Of a DNA stretch of 34,417 nt, positions 1-10,926 are shown piece after piece. A program made the translations under genes and the position numbers. Where the stretch lies: the NCBI RefSeq assembly GCF_022376445.1, contig NW_025955371.1, positions 1 to 34,417 of the forward strand, written 5' to 3'. This stretch comes from Fomitopsis serialis. Its lineage: Eukaryota; Basidiomycota; Agaricomycetes; Polyporales; Fomitopsidaceae. Under the pieces are notes generated by a model, which worked only from the letters and a program-made list of their open reading frames with translations, was not told the origin of the DNA and did no database searches. Position 1 is the first letter of the stretch. The number at the start of each line of letters is the position of its first letter.

Positions 1-1230
1 TTGTCAGCCACTGCATTTGTTTGGGTGTGTTGGTGCAAGTCGCGTCATCTGGGAGTCTGAAATTTGAAACTCAGGTAATGATAGCATAGTAAATGTTACT
101 TATGTCTGCTTATCTGGCCTACAAACAGTCACATGCACTGTGGGAAAAACCTGCCACATTGGGCTCCATGCTAAGCGTTACATTCTCTCCAGTCATAAGA
201 ACGATTCCTTCGTACCTCAGGGATCGTAATATCCCCAACAGGAATAGTCTTATTCTTTGAAGCTGAATACAGGACAACAGATAAGGGGCATACAGGTATG
301 GTACCGTGCTGAACAATGTTGACTCCTGCAGACAATCTACATTCAAAACACTGTTTCACAACCTCTGATGGTTCATTTACCCATAGGGAGTGAATCTTCA
401 AAGGAACAGTCTTATTCACATAAGCTGAATGTAGTACAGAGTTAAGGCAAGGGTGTATGGGTATACATGTCATACTGTGTTTACTTCCTGAAGCCAATAT
501 GCTTTCCCCACAATGTTCCACAATCTAGAGTAGCACATTTCAATGCAACAAGCAAGTCTCCCAAAGGAATAGTCTTATTCTTTGAAGCTGAACTCGGGGA
601 TGAAGATAAGGTGAATATGCATTATATTGTGAGAGACATACTTTGGATTATTGTCTGTCTGGGTGTCACACTGAAATGTTGTACCAGCATGCACATTGCA
701 CCTGCCACAGAAACATTTACATTGGTAACAGTCCGGCCGGCGAATCCTCATCCTCATAGGAGATGGTCCGGCCGGAGTGCATGATCCCCTTAACTCTGTA
801 CCACATTCAGCTTGTGTGAATAAGACTATTCCTTTGGAGAACTAAGTCCTTGTGAGGAAATGAACTATTCTAGATGGTGAAACATTGTTTTGAATGTACA
901 TTGGCTGCAGGAGTTAACATTGTTCAGCACGGTACCATACCTGTATGCCCCTTATCTCATGTTCTGCATTCAGCTTCAAAGAATAAGACTATTCCTGTTG
1001 GGGATATACTCTATGCATTGAAACAACACATCCTAGATAGTCAAACAGTGTGGGAAAAGAAAACTGGCTTCAGAAATTGATTAGCTTGTTGTGCAAAGAA
1101 GCCTGTGAGTAAATCTTGTTTTGCACATCCTGGCCTAACTAGACATCTTTGGTCACTAGGGAATTGATACTATAGTCTATCAATGAAGTACTACCAGTCA
1201 ATACAAAATTTCCTTATATGGCAATCTGAC
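1..1230. repeat. AT-rich region of diverged inverted and tandem repeats
   Basis: The segment at 229-359, read on the minus strand, and the segment at 877-1006, read on the plus strand, are about 130-bp copies of one another. Both hold GTGAAACA near one end, CAGCACGGTACCATACCTG in the middle and TTGGGGATAT at the other end. They therefore form a large inverted repeat with a spacer of about 520 bp. A shorter block containing GGAATAGTCTTATTC recurs near 240, 400 (diverged) and 565, and in reverse orientation near 820 and 985. Short open frames across the copies translate alike, but they look like by-products of duplication rather than genes. CpG is rarer here than in the flanking GC-rich DNA. 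No gene is supported. Confidence 0.7.
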
Positions 1231-1249
1231 AGCCCGGCTGTTTTCACCG

Positions 1250-1605
1250 AGCTTCGGCCAAATCTTCGGCCCGAGAAAATGCCCAACTCTTCGGCCCGAG
1301 GCAGTACTCAAATCTTCGGCCCGAGAAAATTGTCAACTTTTCGGCCCGAGACAATGCTTTGCCCATTGGTGAAGCAAACCATTGGCAGGTGAAATGTCTG
1401 GCCACTTTCACCACCAAGCTTCGGCCAAAAATCTTTCGGCCCGAGACAATCTGAAAATCTTCGGCCGAGACAATCTGAACAATCTCGGCCCGGGGAAATC
1501 TGTGCCCGGTCGGCAAAGCAAAAGCTCGGCCGACAAAATGGCTGGCTGCTTTGGCCGAGTTTTGGCTGTACCCCCGGCCCGAGACATTGTATTTTCGGCC
1601 GGAAA
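1250..1605. repeat. Minisatellite, core TTCGGCCCGAG
   Basis: The core TTCGGCCCGAG(A/G)(A/C)A recurs about every 30-40 bp between about 1267 and 1600. It becomes denser and less exact toward 1440-1560 (TCGGCCGAGACAATCTGAA and similar). The spacers are short and AT-richer. Overlapping open frames on both strands are rich in RP/GRP-type peptides, as expected for repeat translation, and are not called as genes. Confidence 0.65.
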
Positions 1606-1614
1606 AAGGTGAAA

Positions 1615-2080
1615 AAATCCGGCCGGCCGGACCATTGACACTGACATTTCTACTGGCCGGCCGGACCATTTGCAGTGGTGTATTGACTGACCGGCCGGAC
1701 CATTTGCATTGCTGGGAATTGATTCCATGTGCTCCGGCCAGACCGTTGCAATGTGTACATTGCTCTGGCAGGAACTCTGGCCGGGCCGTTGCTAATGGTA
1801 CCATGTTTATTGTATTTACTGACCGGCCGGAGCATTTGCAATGTAAACTGCCCGGCCGCTCCGTTTAGCTCAGAAATCTGCCTGCTCCGGCCGGACTGTT
1901 GGAAAGAGGATGACCGGCCCATATGCCCTCCGGCCGGACCGTTGCAACGTCTTGGGAAGGTTCCAGGGGAGGCCGGCCGCAACGCTGGAGATGGTGGATG
2001 ACCAGCCGGCCATGCCCTCCAGCCGGAGCATTGCAATGGCACCGTTGCAAACGTTCCGGCCGGACCCTGGGGCTGCTCCG
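1615..2080. repeat. Minisatellite, core CCGGCCGGACC(A/G)TTGCA
   Basis: This is a second GC-rich array whose palindromic core CCGGCCGG is followed by ACCATTTGCA or ACCGTTGCAA. Units occur roughly every 35-60 bp, and two isolated cores lie at about 732-775. The core differs from the adjacent TTCGGCCCGAG array but shares CGGCC. The array ends close to where the Gag-coding sequence of the next element stops, so it may mark a deletion or insertion breakpoint. Confidence 0.65.
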
Positions 2081-2127
2081 GCCGGCCTCCGGGTCAACGT
2101 TCCAAACGGGCAAATCTCACTCCGGGT

Positions 2128-5100
2128 CTACCGTTCCGAACGGGTTAGACACACTAAATAATGTGGGTCAAGCGGGAGGACTTCGGTAGCCTGGGACAGA
2201 GTCTTGGCTTCTTCTTCGATGGTCACGGAGCGTGTCGAAGGTCGGGAGACAGCGTTAACTTTCAAGTAAAGTCCTTCAGCCTGACGGATATCCGTCCATA
2301 ACGCGCTCGAAAGTTTGGTATTGTTCAGACTACTACAGATGTACGCTACGAAAGCCTGCTCGTAGTCTTCGTTCTCTTGTTTGTCGCAATCATACTCAGC
2401 TCCGATGAGGAAAGTGTTACGTCCAATGTCGTATTCGTTCCAGTGCGGACAGTCTCGGTCCCAGTGGTACGGACTACCGCACACCCTGCAGTCTCCGGGA
2501 GGAGGTCACTTGCTTTTGACGGAGTCATCGCGTTTGAATTGGTGGCCACCTCGAGGCGGTTTACGCCCTGCACCTCGAATAGACTTAGAAGATTGTCCTT
2601 GAGATGCAGCGGTTGCGACGTCTCGAGATTGGGTTAGCGGGGCGGCAACATCGCCCTCGCCGATCCCACTCGAAGTCGCCGGGCTCTCGGAGGGGTCGCT
2701 TTCGTCGTCAAACTCAAATCCTCCTCCAATGCTGTCCGCAGCATGCGCGCGTTTGGTTTTGCTCGTAAAGCGCAGGTCGGGCTTAGATGTCGGGAGTCGG
2801 AGGACTTGCTCATATTGCGACGAGCGAGCCAGACCCAAGCCGGCGAAGGCTATGAGCTCGTCCGTCTTGTCGGCGACCTTGGCCATCAAGGCAGCTATAG
2901 TAAAGATTGAATCGATGGATAGGACTGTCGACCAAGTTGGCGGCGTATTCTGCATGATGGCGGCAATTTCGTCTTCGGGAGTTTCTTCCACGCGAGTGAG
3001 ATGTCAATGATAGAGGATGCGCCAGTCAATGAAACTAAGAGGAGACTCCTTTTCGTGTCCCTCCTGGCGGAATCGTTGACCATCGTAGTGAGTTCGTAGC
3101 GCCATGAGGAACTTGTGAGTAAAGAATTGAATCTTGATGCCCTGGTACAGAGCCCACCAACTAGAAGAATAAAGTTGTTGATGTTGCAAGCCGAGCATCT
3201 GCCACCAGCTCTCAGCTCGGCCCGTAAAGCGGTCGGGAGCAGCGGCTCCTAGGTCCCGAGCAACGTATTCATTCTTGTTGGCAAGGTTGTTCATCTTATG
3301 GAGATAAACTAGGATAGTAGGGAGCCGACCGTCCCACTCCGGGATGGAGTCGCGCGAAATCTTCTGGTCGAGGCGCACGCCTAGCTCGCGAGGAGCAGGA
3401 GTATGGTGTATGATGATAGTGGGCTGGTTGCCAGGGAGAAACCCGTAGGAATAGCCTCCGTCAGGAGGGGGACCTCCACCGGGGGGGCCTCCACCGTACG
3501 GGTCGTACTCGGGACCGCCGCCACCGCCACCGCTACCACCACCGCCGCCACCACCGCCACCGCCGTCACCACCACCGCCCGGAGGTCCTCCGAATGGCGG
3601 GCCACCGCCCGGGTTCGCATCTCCGGGGTAGCTAGGCGAATGATTGGAGGGAGGACCAGGACTCCCGGGGCCTTGCGGAGATGGGGTAGGATTCAGAAGA
3701 TGAGACGTAGGAGGGCGGTTCCCTCCGTACGTCGCATAACCGGCAGAGTTGGGTTGGTAAACGTAGTAGTGATCACCGTTCGGCCCTTTGAAGGCTTGCG
3801 GAGCGACGTTAGGTTGAGCGAGATGAGGAGGAAGGTCTCTGTATCCTTGATAGATGCCAGCGTTCGTGGACGCTGAGGGATTAGCTTGGGACGGTTGAGC
3901 TACTGACGGCGGCACTCCGTTCGGGTACACCGCGTCACGTACGGCTTGAGCAGCGGACGAGTCGGGCAAGGCGCGAGAATGGCCACGGGGGTGAGGACCG
4001 GACGATCGCCGCTCTTCCTTGGAAGTCGGGGCTGAAAACGGTTGAGTCGGGAAGGCGAGGGATGCGCTTATGTCCGGTAGACCAGTTTGGCTGATCGACG
4101 GAGGTTCCTGGAACTGGACGCGCCGAGTCGTTTCGCCTGGAGGCTGTAGTTCGAACGTGGGGTTCCCGTAGCTTGACCTTTGCGTGTAGCGGGGACGAGT
4201 GTCGACGGTCGGAGGCGGTAATCGAACTCGAGTGATCCTCTTAGGAGGAACAGACGGCTCGGCGGTGGATTGGGATACTCCGTGAGTCAATTCTTGTTCA
4301 ACTCGCTCCGGCGAAGCAAGCGAACCGGCTCCCGTCACGTCGTAGTCTTGTGTCATGGAAGCATTGAGGATGACGGCGCTAGTGAGGAGCGAACCGGGAA
4401 GAATCTTAAACCGCAGCTCCGGAGGGACTTGCGCGAGGGAGGCCGGATCCTCGTTTTCCCGCGAGTCACTCAAACGGTGTTGTACCACTGCTTGGTACTC
4501 AGGGGTAAGATTAGGGAATATATCGGGTTGCCTCAGCCATTTATCGACCATGGCTCTCTTCGTGACGGAGGTAGCCAGGTCGTTGCTGAAGTCGGAGGCG
4601 GTAGATCTGACGGATCTAGGGTATGTGTATCCGCCGTGTAGTGCGAGACGTTGATGAATGAGCGTCGACACTTTGGCCACGCGGTATTGAACAGTGCGAT
4701 AGGCGTCCGAGATCATACCTCTAGAGGACGCGCCAGACAGAGCTTTGGTAAGGGACTCCGCGTGATCCACCTTCCAGAACTGATTCTCGCCCTCCAAACG
4801 CAGCATCGCCGCGACTAAGCTCTCCATGCCTTCAGTAACGTACTCTACTCGGTCGTGTTGCTTCCCTGCGAGGTAGAATCGGCCGTCCTTGTCGTCAAGG
4901 TTCTTCGAGTCGACAATGTCGTCCGGGTCCACGTCTTTGCAGACTAGAGCATTGCATTCTTCGAAGAGCGGACGGTATCGACCTTGAACGTCGGGAGAGT
5001 TGAGTTCAAGGTAGATGCGCTGGGCCTCGTCCGGTCGGCGGAGGTGAGCCTTGAATTTCCCGTCCTTGTCGAGGAGGTCTCGCAAATGAATCTTGTCGAT

Positions 5101-5708
5101 GGCATTTTTGCGGCTTGACGCATCTCCGATGAAGAGGAGGAGGAGGTTGAGGTGACACTCTCCGACCGCATCGCGGCCGGACGACCGGGCGTAGAAGAGG
5201 CCTGCGGGTTCAATCCATCAAGGAAGGACGGTTGTGGACGTCCTGGCACGGGCATTTGTACGCCAGACGGCATAGGGGATGGAACCACTTTACGGAAGGT
5301 CCAACCGTCTGGGAGCACGGTGTTGGAACTACCATCCTTGCGGGGCGACGCGTGAGGAACAGTGTAAGGCGTGGGATTGGATCCACCGACCCCCAATCCT
5401 TCGGGTAGGTCGCCCGTGAAAGGTCTAGGGAGGGTAGCAGTATTCGCACCGCTGGGCTGCGAGGATGGAAAGCGGCTAAAATCGCTAGTCCAAACATCGA
5501 CAGGCGAGTGGGGCGATGGCGCGGGCGGACCAGCGGGAGGTTGCGCAGGGTTAATTGCTCCGTAGAATCCGAGAGAGCCCCCAGGGCTAGGAGCGGAGAC
5601 CGGAGTGAAAGGGGTAGTCGAACCGGACGGGACGACCGAGGCAGACCGGAGAGGTCGCTTGGCGTCGCCGACGAATGAAGTACCGGCGGCAGGCGTTCGG
5701 GTCGACAT
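2128..5708 (-). pseudogene. gag: gag of the LTR retrotransposon, with one frameshift and two stops
   Basis: This would encode the structural Gag polyprotein. The start chosen is the ATG at 5708 (MSTRTPAAGTSF...), which opens a Pro/Ser/Thr-rich N-terminal region. The frame shifts by -1 at a run of five A's (minus strand, plus positions 5105-5109), after which the frame runs to 3004. That segment has a helical region near 5085-4650, a Gly/Pro-rich low-complexity stretch (about 3480-3640, poly-Gly) and a capsid-like stretch with WWQMLG and FFTHKFL (about 3100-3220). TGA stops at 3004-3006 and 2506-2508 interrupt the same frame. Beyond them the frame continues into EDEIAAIMQNTPPTWSTVL, typical of fungal Gags, and into a zinc knuckle C-RV-C-GSPY-H-WDRD-C at about 2445-2500. 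The frame ends at 2128 without protease or reverse transcriptase. The A5 shift could be programmed slippage or a lost base. The two stops argue for decay. Confidence 0.75.
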
Positions 5709-5749
5709 GAAGGGAGAATGGAGGAGGCGAGTTCATGTACTAGTGGACC

Positions 5750-5769
5750 GGCTCCCTGAGTGTCCACCA
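5750..5769 (-). other. Primer-binding site
   Basis: Directly inside the LTR, after one T, the minus strand reads TGGTGGACACTCAGGGAGCC. It starts with TGG, the complement of a tRNA CCA end. Its complement also fits an acceptor strand followed by a T-stem 3' strand carrying the conserved C61. The 9.8-kb LTR element has the same site with one difference within its first 17 bases (17491-17510). The tRNA species is not identified. Confidence 0.7.
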
Positions 5770-5770
5770 A

Positions 5771-6320
5771 TGTGAGAGTTAGCGGTTTCGCGCTCTCGCG
5801 AGGGGGCCGGGCTAGGCCGTGAACTCGAGGACGTGGGTCGTTAGGAGACCGCGGACTTGAGGACGTGAAGGTCGTAAAGGTCGTGACGGGGCGAGGAGCC
5901 TGCTGAAGGCGTGAACGAGGCGAGGAGCCCGCGTTGAGGTCGTTGCGCGAGGAGCGCGCTGGCAGTCGGCGAGGAGCTCGACGGCGGAGTCGACGAGGAG
6001 ACGACTCAGAGGGACAGCGCAGCGAGGAGCTCGCGTCGAGGACGAAGGGCGAGGAGCCCGACGTTGGAGGGACTTGATCCTAGTTCGTACGGCGCGGCGA
6101 AATCGCACTCGGACGAGGATGTAGGATGCTAAGACGTTGTGCGTCTATTTCGTATGGCGCGCGCCTTCAGCGGAGACGCGCGCCTAGATGTACACATGAT
6201 ACGACAAAGTATTACTGCTAGACGGGACAAGGAAGAAAGAGATGGGGGTCGCGGTTATTGTACAGTGAAGAATATATATGTAGGTACGCGGACTTCACCC
6301 TGTCCGCCGCATCCGTAACA
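5771..6320 (-). repeat. 5' LTR of the truncated retrotransposon
   Basis: On the minus strand it begins TGTTACGGATGC at 6320 and ends CTCTCACA at 5771. A one-base spacer and the primer-binding site follow. The inner part (about 5880-6080) is rich in repeated GACGAGGAG-like motifs on the plus strand. The first eight bases, TGTTACGG, equal the start of the 507-bp LTRs at 16983 and 26291. The rest of the LTR is not alike by eye. Confidence 0.75.
6270..6282 (-). promoter_or_regulatory. TATA-like element in the 5' LTR
   Basis: An ATATATAT run at about 6272-6279 lies some 40 bases inside the LTR start, in the region where an LTR promoter would be expected. The call rests on composition and position only. 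Confidence 0.25.
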
Positions 6321-6322
6321 CC

Positions 6323-6637
6323 ATATGCCCGTCTTGCAGGACCACTCGCGAGACGGTGGATCACTACCTGATGGAGTGTCCAGCCTTCAATGAACAACGC
6401 GACCAGCTCGCGCGCGACGCAGGCCCGGCCGCTCGCTCGATCAAGGACCTTCTCAGCTCAGCGAGTACTATGCGACCCCTCTTCCGATATATACACAACA
6501 CCGGCCGCTTCGCGGCCGCCTACGGAGACCTGGAGATGAAAGGAGAGAAGACGAGAGACCGAGCAAAGAGGTGCGGCGACGATGAACAGTGCTCGACACA
6601 CAGCGAACCGAGAACCCGCACACCCAGAATCCATTAG
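6323..6637 (+). pseudogene. LINE ORF2 C-terminal fragment with zinc-binding motif
   Basis: The frame is open from the LTR border at 6323 to a stop at 6637 and has lost its own start. It encodes a motif C-PS-C-RTTRETVD-H-YLME-C (C-x2-C-x8-H-x4-C) at about 6326-6379. This is followed by a helical stretch ending in MRPLFRYIHNTGRFAAAYGD. In LINE reverse transcriptases this C-terminal zinc-binding segment lies after the RT and RNase H domains and is thought to help bind RNA or target DNA. The final 35 residues are charged and of low complexity. The RT and endonuclease domains are absent, so this is a remnant. Confidence 0.72.
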
Positions 6638-6827
6638 TCTCCCCTAGGCAGACCCTAAAGAAGACCTCTTTGAGTGGGGGAGAGGAAGAATCCATCCCAT
6701 TTGACGCATTCACATCTCACTAAACTGTACACTCTACTATACCTGCCCTACGCTCCGGCGAACGGCAATGCTCAGCGACCACGGACTAGACGAGACACGC
6801 CGAGAGTAGTATAAGTACTGTCTACAT

Positions 6828-6840
6828 AGGGCTTTGCCCT
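6828..6840 (+). other. LINE 3' stem-loop
   Basis: AGGGC-TTT-GCCCT forms a perfect 5-bp stem with a 3-nt loop about 12 bases before the A-rich tail. Some LINEs have a 3'-terminal stem-loop recognised by the reverse transcriptase. That role here is inferred. Confidence 0.5.
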
Positions 6841-6884
6841 CAGTGACATTAAATGGAACAAACAAGCAAACAAACAAACAAACC

Positions 6885-8032
6885 ACGGCGGATCGTCTAT
6901 CTGTATAAGTAATAGTCTGTCCCAGAGACGTAGGCTGCGCCAGGGAGTCATCAACTCACAGCCTTTCAATAGGCCTGTGAGACGGTGCATTCACCGAAGG
7001 TCAGTTGTTATTCAACACGCGAGTACTGCGTTATGGGAGATATAAATATAGGTGTAGACGCTCCGAGGTGCTGTGTGAGCCACCACCGGCTAATAGGCCG
7101 CGACGTCTACTACTCAAAACTCTGACTACGCCCTTGGTTCTGGCCGAGAATCTCTATCTTCTGACATTTTTGCGCTGACACAAGTGCCTCTAGTATACCG
7201 TCACATCAGTTTTCCGCATCACCGCATCGCAGCACTCCATGACGCTTCCCTGAACCTTCCCAGAGCCTCGACGATCGCTCTCCAAACTTGTCCGGACCTA
7301 GACGGGTTTCACAGTGCCTCCTCTCCAGTGAAATTCATTGGCTATGCACATCAAAACCAGGGACGGGACCGGCTCCAGGACCACAACAGCACCAGGAATA
7401 ACTCACTGACTCGGATGACGTCCCTGTGAGGCTCGGGACATGGAGCCTGCGCGAGCTCGTGAGCAGCCGTTCTTCAGCACACCGAGAGTCAAAATGAACA
7501 TGGCGTGGCGCGAGCGGCACAAACGGACAGGGGTGGAAGGCAATAGCACCCATCGATGGCTCGTAGGCGATTCCACGTCTTGATCTAGCTGTGGCCCGGG
7601 TCCGACCGTGACACGTTCAACTTTGCCTGAGACGATTCAGAGCAGTTGCGGAGTTTGTGGACGTGAGTTAGCTGTTCTCATGTGTTGCTACCTATTTACG
7701 TTCGTGTCAAGCACAGGACCTTCGGCACTTGACAGCAGGCGGATCACAGCATCCCAAGACGCTACTCCGCCCGATCCGAGTGCGGCTCTGGACATTCAGA
7801 CATCCATGCCAGCAACAGACAAGAACGGACAAGTGCACTGCCATACGCAGGTACCATACCCCGATCCAGCCGCCCACCGTCCAGACAGCTTCTGCTCTGC
7901 GGTATGCGTCCCGGCTTTCACGGACAGCTTCCCCGTCGGATGCCTGCGACACCCGGGCATGCATAAGTCCTCTCCTCATTGTCTATCCCGCCCGCGTCTA
8001 CCCCGCCCCCACGTTGTTCACTATCTAACGCC
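6885..8032. other. No gene recognised
   Basis: After the LINE tail no open frame here resembles a known protein. A TATA-like string, TATAAATATA, lies at 7041-7050. GC content rises from about 7560 onward, and several overlapping frames of 80-140 codons (for example 7608-8036 on plus) are Pro/Ser/Thr-rich and lack recognisable domains. The end of this stretch may contain the promoter of the peroxidase pseudogene that starts at 8033. Confidence 0.4.
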
Positions 8033-9013
8033 ATGACACCCTCATTTGCAGCGGTAGCAGCAACACGATTGGGTGTCGGCCTCATCTACGGCATCGTGAA
8101 CGTCATCCTCCCCATCCGCCTCCTCATCTGGGACCTCGCACTCTGCACAACAGACCGTGTGGTACCAGAAGGCCGGGCGAGGGTGGGCTCTGGCCATGGT
8201 TCATCCTCCGAAAGACACGGACAGCCGGAGCTGCTGCCCGATGCTGAATGCCATGGCGAGCCACGGTGTGTATCCTACTATATGTAAACGGCCATTGCAG
8301 AGCTTCGGCGCGGCCAGGCATCATCCCTCGGAACGGGTGCAACATCACCTTCCCCGGACTCAACACCAAATGCCGGGAGATGTTCAACTTCTCGCCGACC
8401 TTCTGTTTCTTTGTCCCGCACCACGCTGCGAACACGCTGGACCGCAACTACGGGACGATCTCAGCGACCCCAGCGCGCACAACTGCGTAGAGCACGACGT
8501 GTCCCTACTATGCAGTACGTCCCCTTCACACATTCATCGATACGACAGCAGCTGACACGCGGGTTCCACAACCCCGACCAGCCAAAACCCACACCGCACC
8601 TCCGAATCAAGGAGCTCTTCGAGAGCGGGACAGGCCCGGGCAGAGACATCGCCGCGAGCAACCTTTTGCGCATGCTCGGCAAACAGCACGTCCAGTCCAA
8701 GGCCAGCAACGGCCAGTACAGCGAGGAGATGGTTCACAAGCTCTTCGGTGCCTCCAAGTGCGTGTCCACCGGCTTCCCCCTTGGGTTGCACTGACACCTT
8801 ACTTGTTCCAGCAGCTCGACCCTGCTGACGATCTGCGGCGGGCGGGTGACTGTATCCCTTCCTCCTCGAGGAGCACATACCGGACGTGTGGCAGCCGCAT
8901 ATCGGGGACCCCGGTGGTCCCACCACGATGACGTCCCTATCAAGCAGGAGGTCGAGGACGCCCTCCGGCCCTTGCGTGTAGGCAGCATCCACGAATATGC
9001 CAAAAGAAAGTGA
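8033..9013 (+). pseudogene. Heme-thiolate peroxidase (chloroperoxidase/peroxygenase family), broken
   Basis: Intact members are heme enzymes with a cysteine thiolate ligand that oxidise or halogenate organic substrates using hydrogen peroxide. The ATG at 8033 starts a hydrophobic N-terminal segment (GVGLIYGIVNVILPIRLLIW), as in membrane-anchored basidiomycete members. In order, over three frames, come PGEGGLWPWF, DTDSRSCCPMLNAMASHG (heme-ligand region; family form S/P-C-P), IIPRNGCNITFPGL, FSPTFCFF, DLSDPSAHNCVEHDVSL (the EHD motif is typical), TRGFHNPDQPKP, SNGQYSEEMVHKLFGA, STLLTICGGRV and FLLEEHIPDVWQPHI. Likely introns are 8272-8308, 8516-8551 and 8758-8811 (GT...AG). Frameshifts near 8170, 8205, 8450 and 8850 cannot be explained by these introns, so I call it a pseudogene. 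The 3' end at 9013 is the best-fitting stop. Functions are from the family; the order of motifs is seen directly. Confidence 0.75.
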
Positions 9014-10926
9014 ATGTACGGTACGCTTCGCGTTGACGAGAGGCACCGGACGCACGTATAATCGCTAATTCCGCATATAGTGTATGCCTTGATAGATGTC
9101 GCATACCGCACGGCACATGGCACGGCATCAGCGATGAGCAACTGGTGGATCTCCGGAGCGTGACGAGGATTCATTCGGCGAGTACTTATCTGCAAGGGCG
9201 GTGAGCCGTGGTTCCGAAGCCTCGTGTTGTAGGACGGGAATAGTGCAGCTGCACTAGTGTCGCAAAGATGGATTATGTTCGTGGGAAGACAATCTACAGC
9301 GCACAGAGGCAATCCAGTGAACGCAAGCGGGGTGTAGCGCAATTGGCCCGGATAGGCTGACCTCGACAAACTGCACCACACAGATCTATGATCGAGGTAC
9401 GCGATGGCTACCCAAGGCAACAACTGCAGGTACGCGGCCTAGTCGAGTGACGCGGGGCAGTCGGCATTGATGTAGAGTTGAATCTCCAGATGTTATATAA
9501 CTCGAGGCCAATGGATGATTCAATGAAGAGGAATGAGCGACGCTGACTTGGAGGAGGCTGATCAAAGGCTGCAGCTGGCTATCCAAATCGAGCGCACCTC
9601 GAAGAACACAGCTAGGGTTAGGGGCATGGATCGGACTGTGGCCATGGCATGGAAGGCCCTGGTCGCGGCAGTCACCGTGCGGCTCGGCAACAGCTCTTCC
9701 CAAGTACTCATATATGTGGCCTCGCTGCATTCTCGAGGCTCCCTCGCTACTTCTGGCCCCACCGCCAACACTCCTCCGCTCAGGACTGCGCCTCCGCTCA
9801 TAAATCCACGTCGCGTACTCGTAGGGTGCAAGTGCGAAGATGTCCGATCTCCAGCCTGCCGTCGGTTGTCTTCTATCCATTATGACCCCAAATCCCGACT
9901 GATGTGCCGTTCACTTGACATCTCCCCCCTTCCCCCGATGCCCCACTCACACAAGTCATGTGATCAAGTGCCGACAATCTCATTAACTTCGGTCAGAGCA
10001 GTGCCAATAAACAGGGTGACGAGGGGCCGGGCGCCGATATACAGAGCGATGAGGAATCCAGTGCCGATGAATGGATTGTTCAGAAATACACCGAAAACCC
10101 AGGGAGTCAGTAAATTGGAAACTACACCCCTATGGAGCCTGATCCGGTATGGAAACCATCTCTATTCACTCTACGATGACCGTGTGTACTATACATTGAC
10201 GATTTGGGCTCGAGGGTATCGGTATTTGATTGTATTGGACATGTTCAAATTCGACAAGAGCAGGTCAATCAAGGTCAAGTACAATGAGTACATATCTGAC
10301 CACTAGATAGCGGCGCCATAGAAGCCTAAGGGGCTCCGACCGGGGTGGCACGAGAGAGCGGGAGAAAGTTGCAGCTTGGACTGCCGCAAAGGGGGGGAAA
10401 AAAGCCGACGGGAGACGTAGGAGCGAAGCCAACCGCGGATCGACGTTCCTCAGTGTCCATGGCCTGTGACAGATATTATTGCGTGCCAGACCTGGGGTTA
10501 TTGCACAGCACGCGCTCTGTACCTATCAAGGTCGGGCGCATCAGTATCATCGTGAGGATACCAGTCGGCGCCGTTTGAGCATGTATCACTTGAGGTCGGT
10601 GTGCGTCGTCATGAAGTGCGCAGTGCGTACATCCACTCCGTTCGATAGGACCATTCAGGAGTTGTCTGGATGCACCAGAGTTCCGGGATTGTCTGAGGAG
10701 GACGCACAGTTTCGAGTCTGGCAATTCTGAGATGGCTGGGAGTGTCCTCGCTAAAAATGGTCTGCGGTTAGCATCCCAAACTCTCTCCAGGTATGGCGTC
10801 TACCTAGCGTACCTACGGCTCGCTGAGTTGATGGAGACGCCATCACGATCTACGGATGGCAGGTCTAGGAGAAAAGGTATGAGCGCGACGAGGTTCAGTG
10901 AGTGAGCATCAAGCTGACCATCCTCG
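9014..10926. other. Unassigned; weak coding traces
   Basis: The longest plus-strand frame, 9533-10306 (257 codons), has no recognisable domain. Within it a different frame, ending with a stop at about 10113, reads an acidic tail (DIQSDEESSADEWIVQKYTE) that looks more like real protein and could be a terminal exon. A minus-strand frame of 229 codons at 8734-9423 overlaps the peroxidase remnant and looks like a shadow. A short string at about 9337-9350 resembles a tRNA A box but lacks a partner B box. No gene is called. Confidence 0.3.

Larger units (their letters stand above)
2128..6320 (-). mobile_element. 5' portion of a Ty3/Gypsy-like LTR retrotransposon (truncated, decayed)
   Basis: Read on the minus strand, the element starts with a 550-bp LTR (6320 to 5771, TG...CA). 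A primer-binding site follows, then a long gag region ending in a CCHC zinc knuckle. Sequence stops resembling the element near 2128, where a minisatellite begins, so the pol gene and 3' LTR are absent from the window. The element lies in the 3' coding end of a LINE. The next bases, CCATA (6321-6325), would be one copy of its target duplication, but the partner is lost. Assignment to Ty3/Gypsy rests on the Gag layout and is inferred, because no reverse transcriptase is present. Confidence 0.75.
6321..6884 (+). mobile_element. 3' end of a LINE (non-LTR retrotransposon)
   Basis: This segment holds the C-terminal coding end of a LINE ORF2, about 190 bp of trailer, a short stem-loop and an A-rich tail of AAAC units (about 6852-6884). 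The 5' part is cut off by the LTR insertion whose LTR starts at 6320. Such a 3' layout is usual for fungal Tad-like LINEs. The clade assignment is inferred, since only about 105 codons remain. Confidence 0.7.

Noticed and set aside
3381..3876. Open frames opposite or beside the Gly-rich part of gag
   Set aside because: They are shadows of the GGN-rich codons encoding poly-Gly/Pro.
9330..9400. tRNA-like string resembling GGTGTAGCGCAATTGG
   Set aside because: It fits an A box, but no matching B box, acceptor stem or anticodon arm can be formed nearby.
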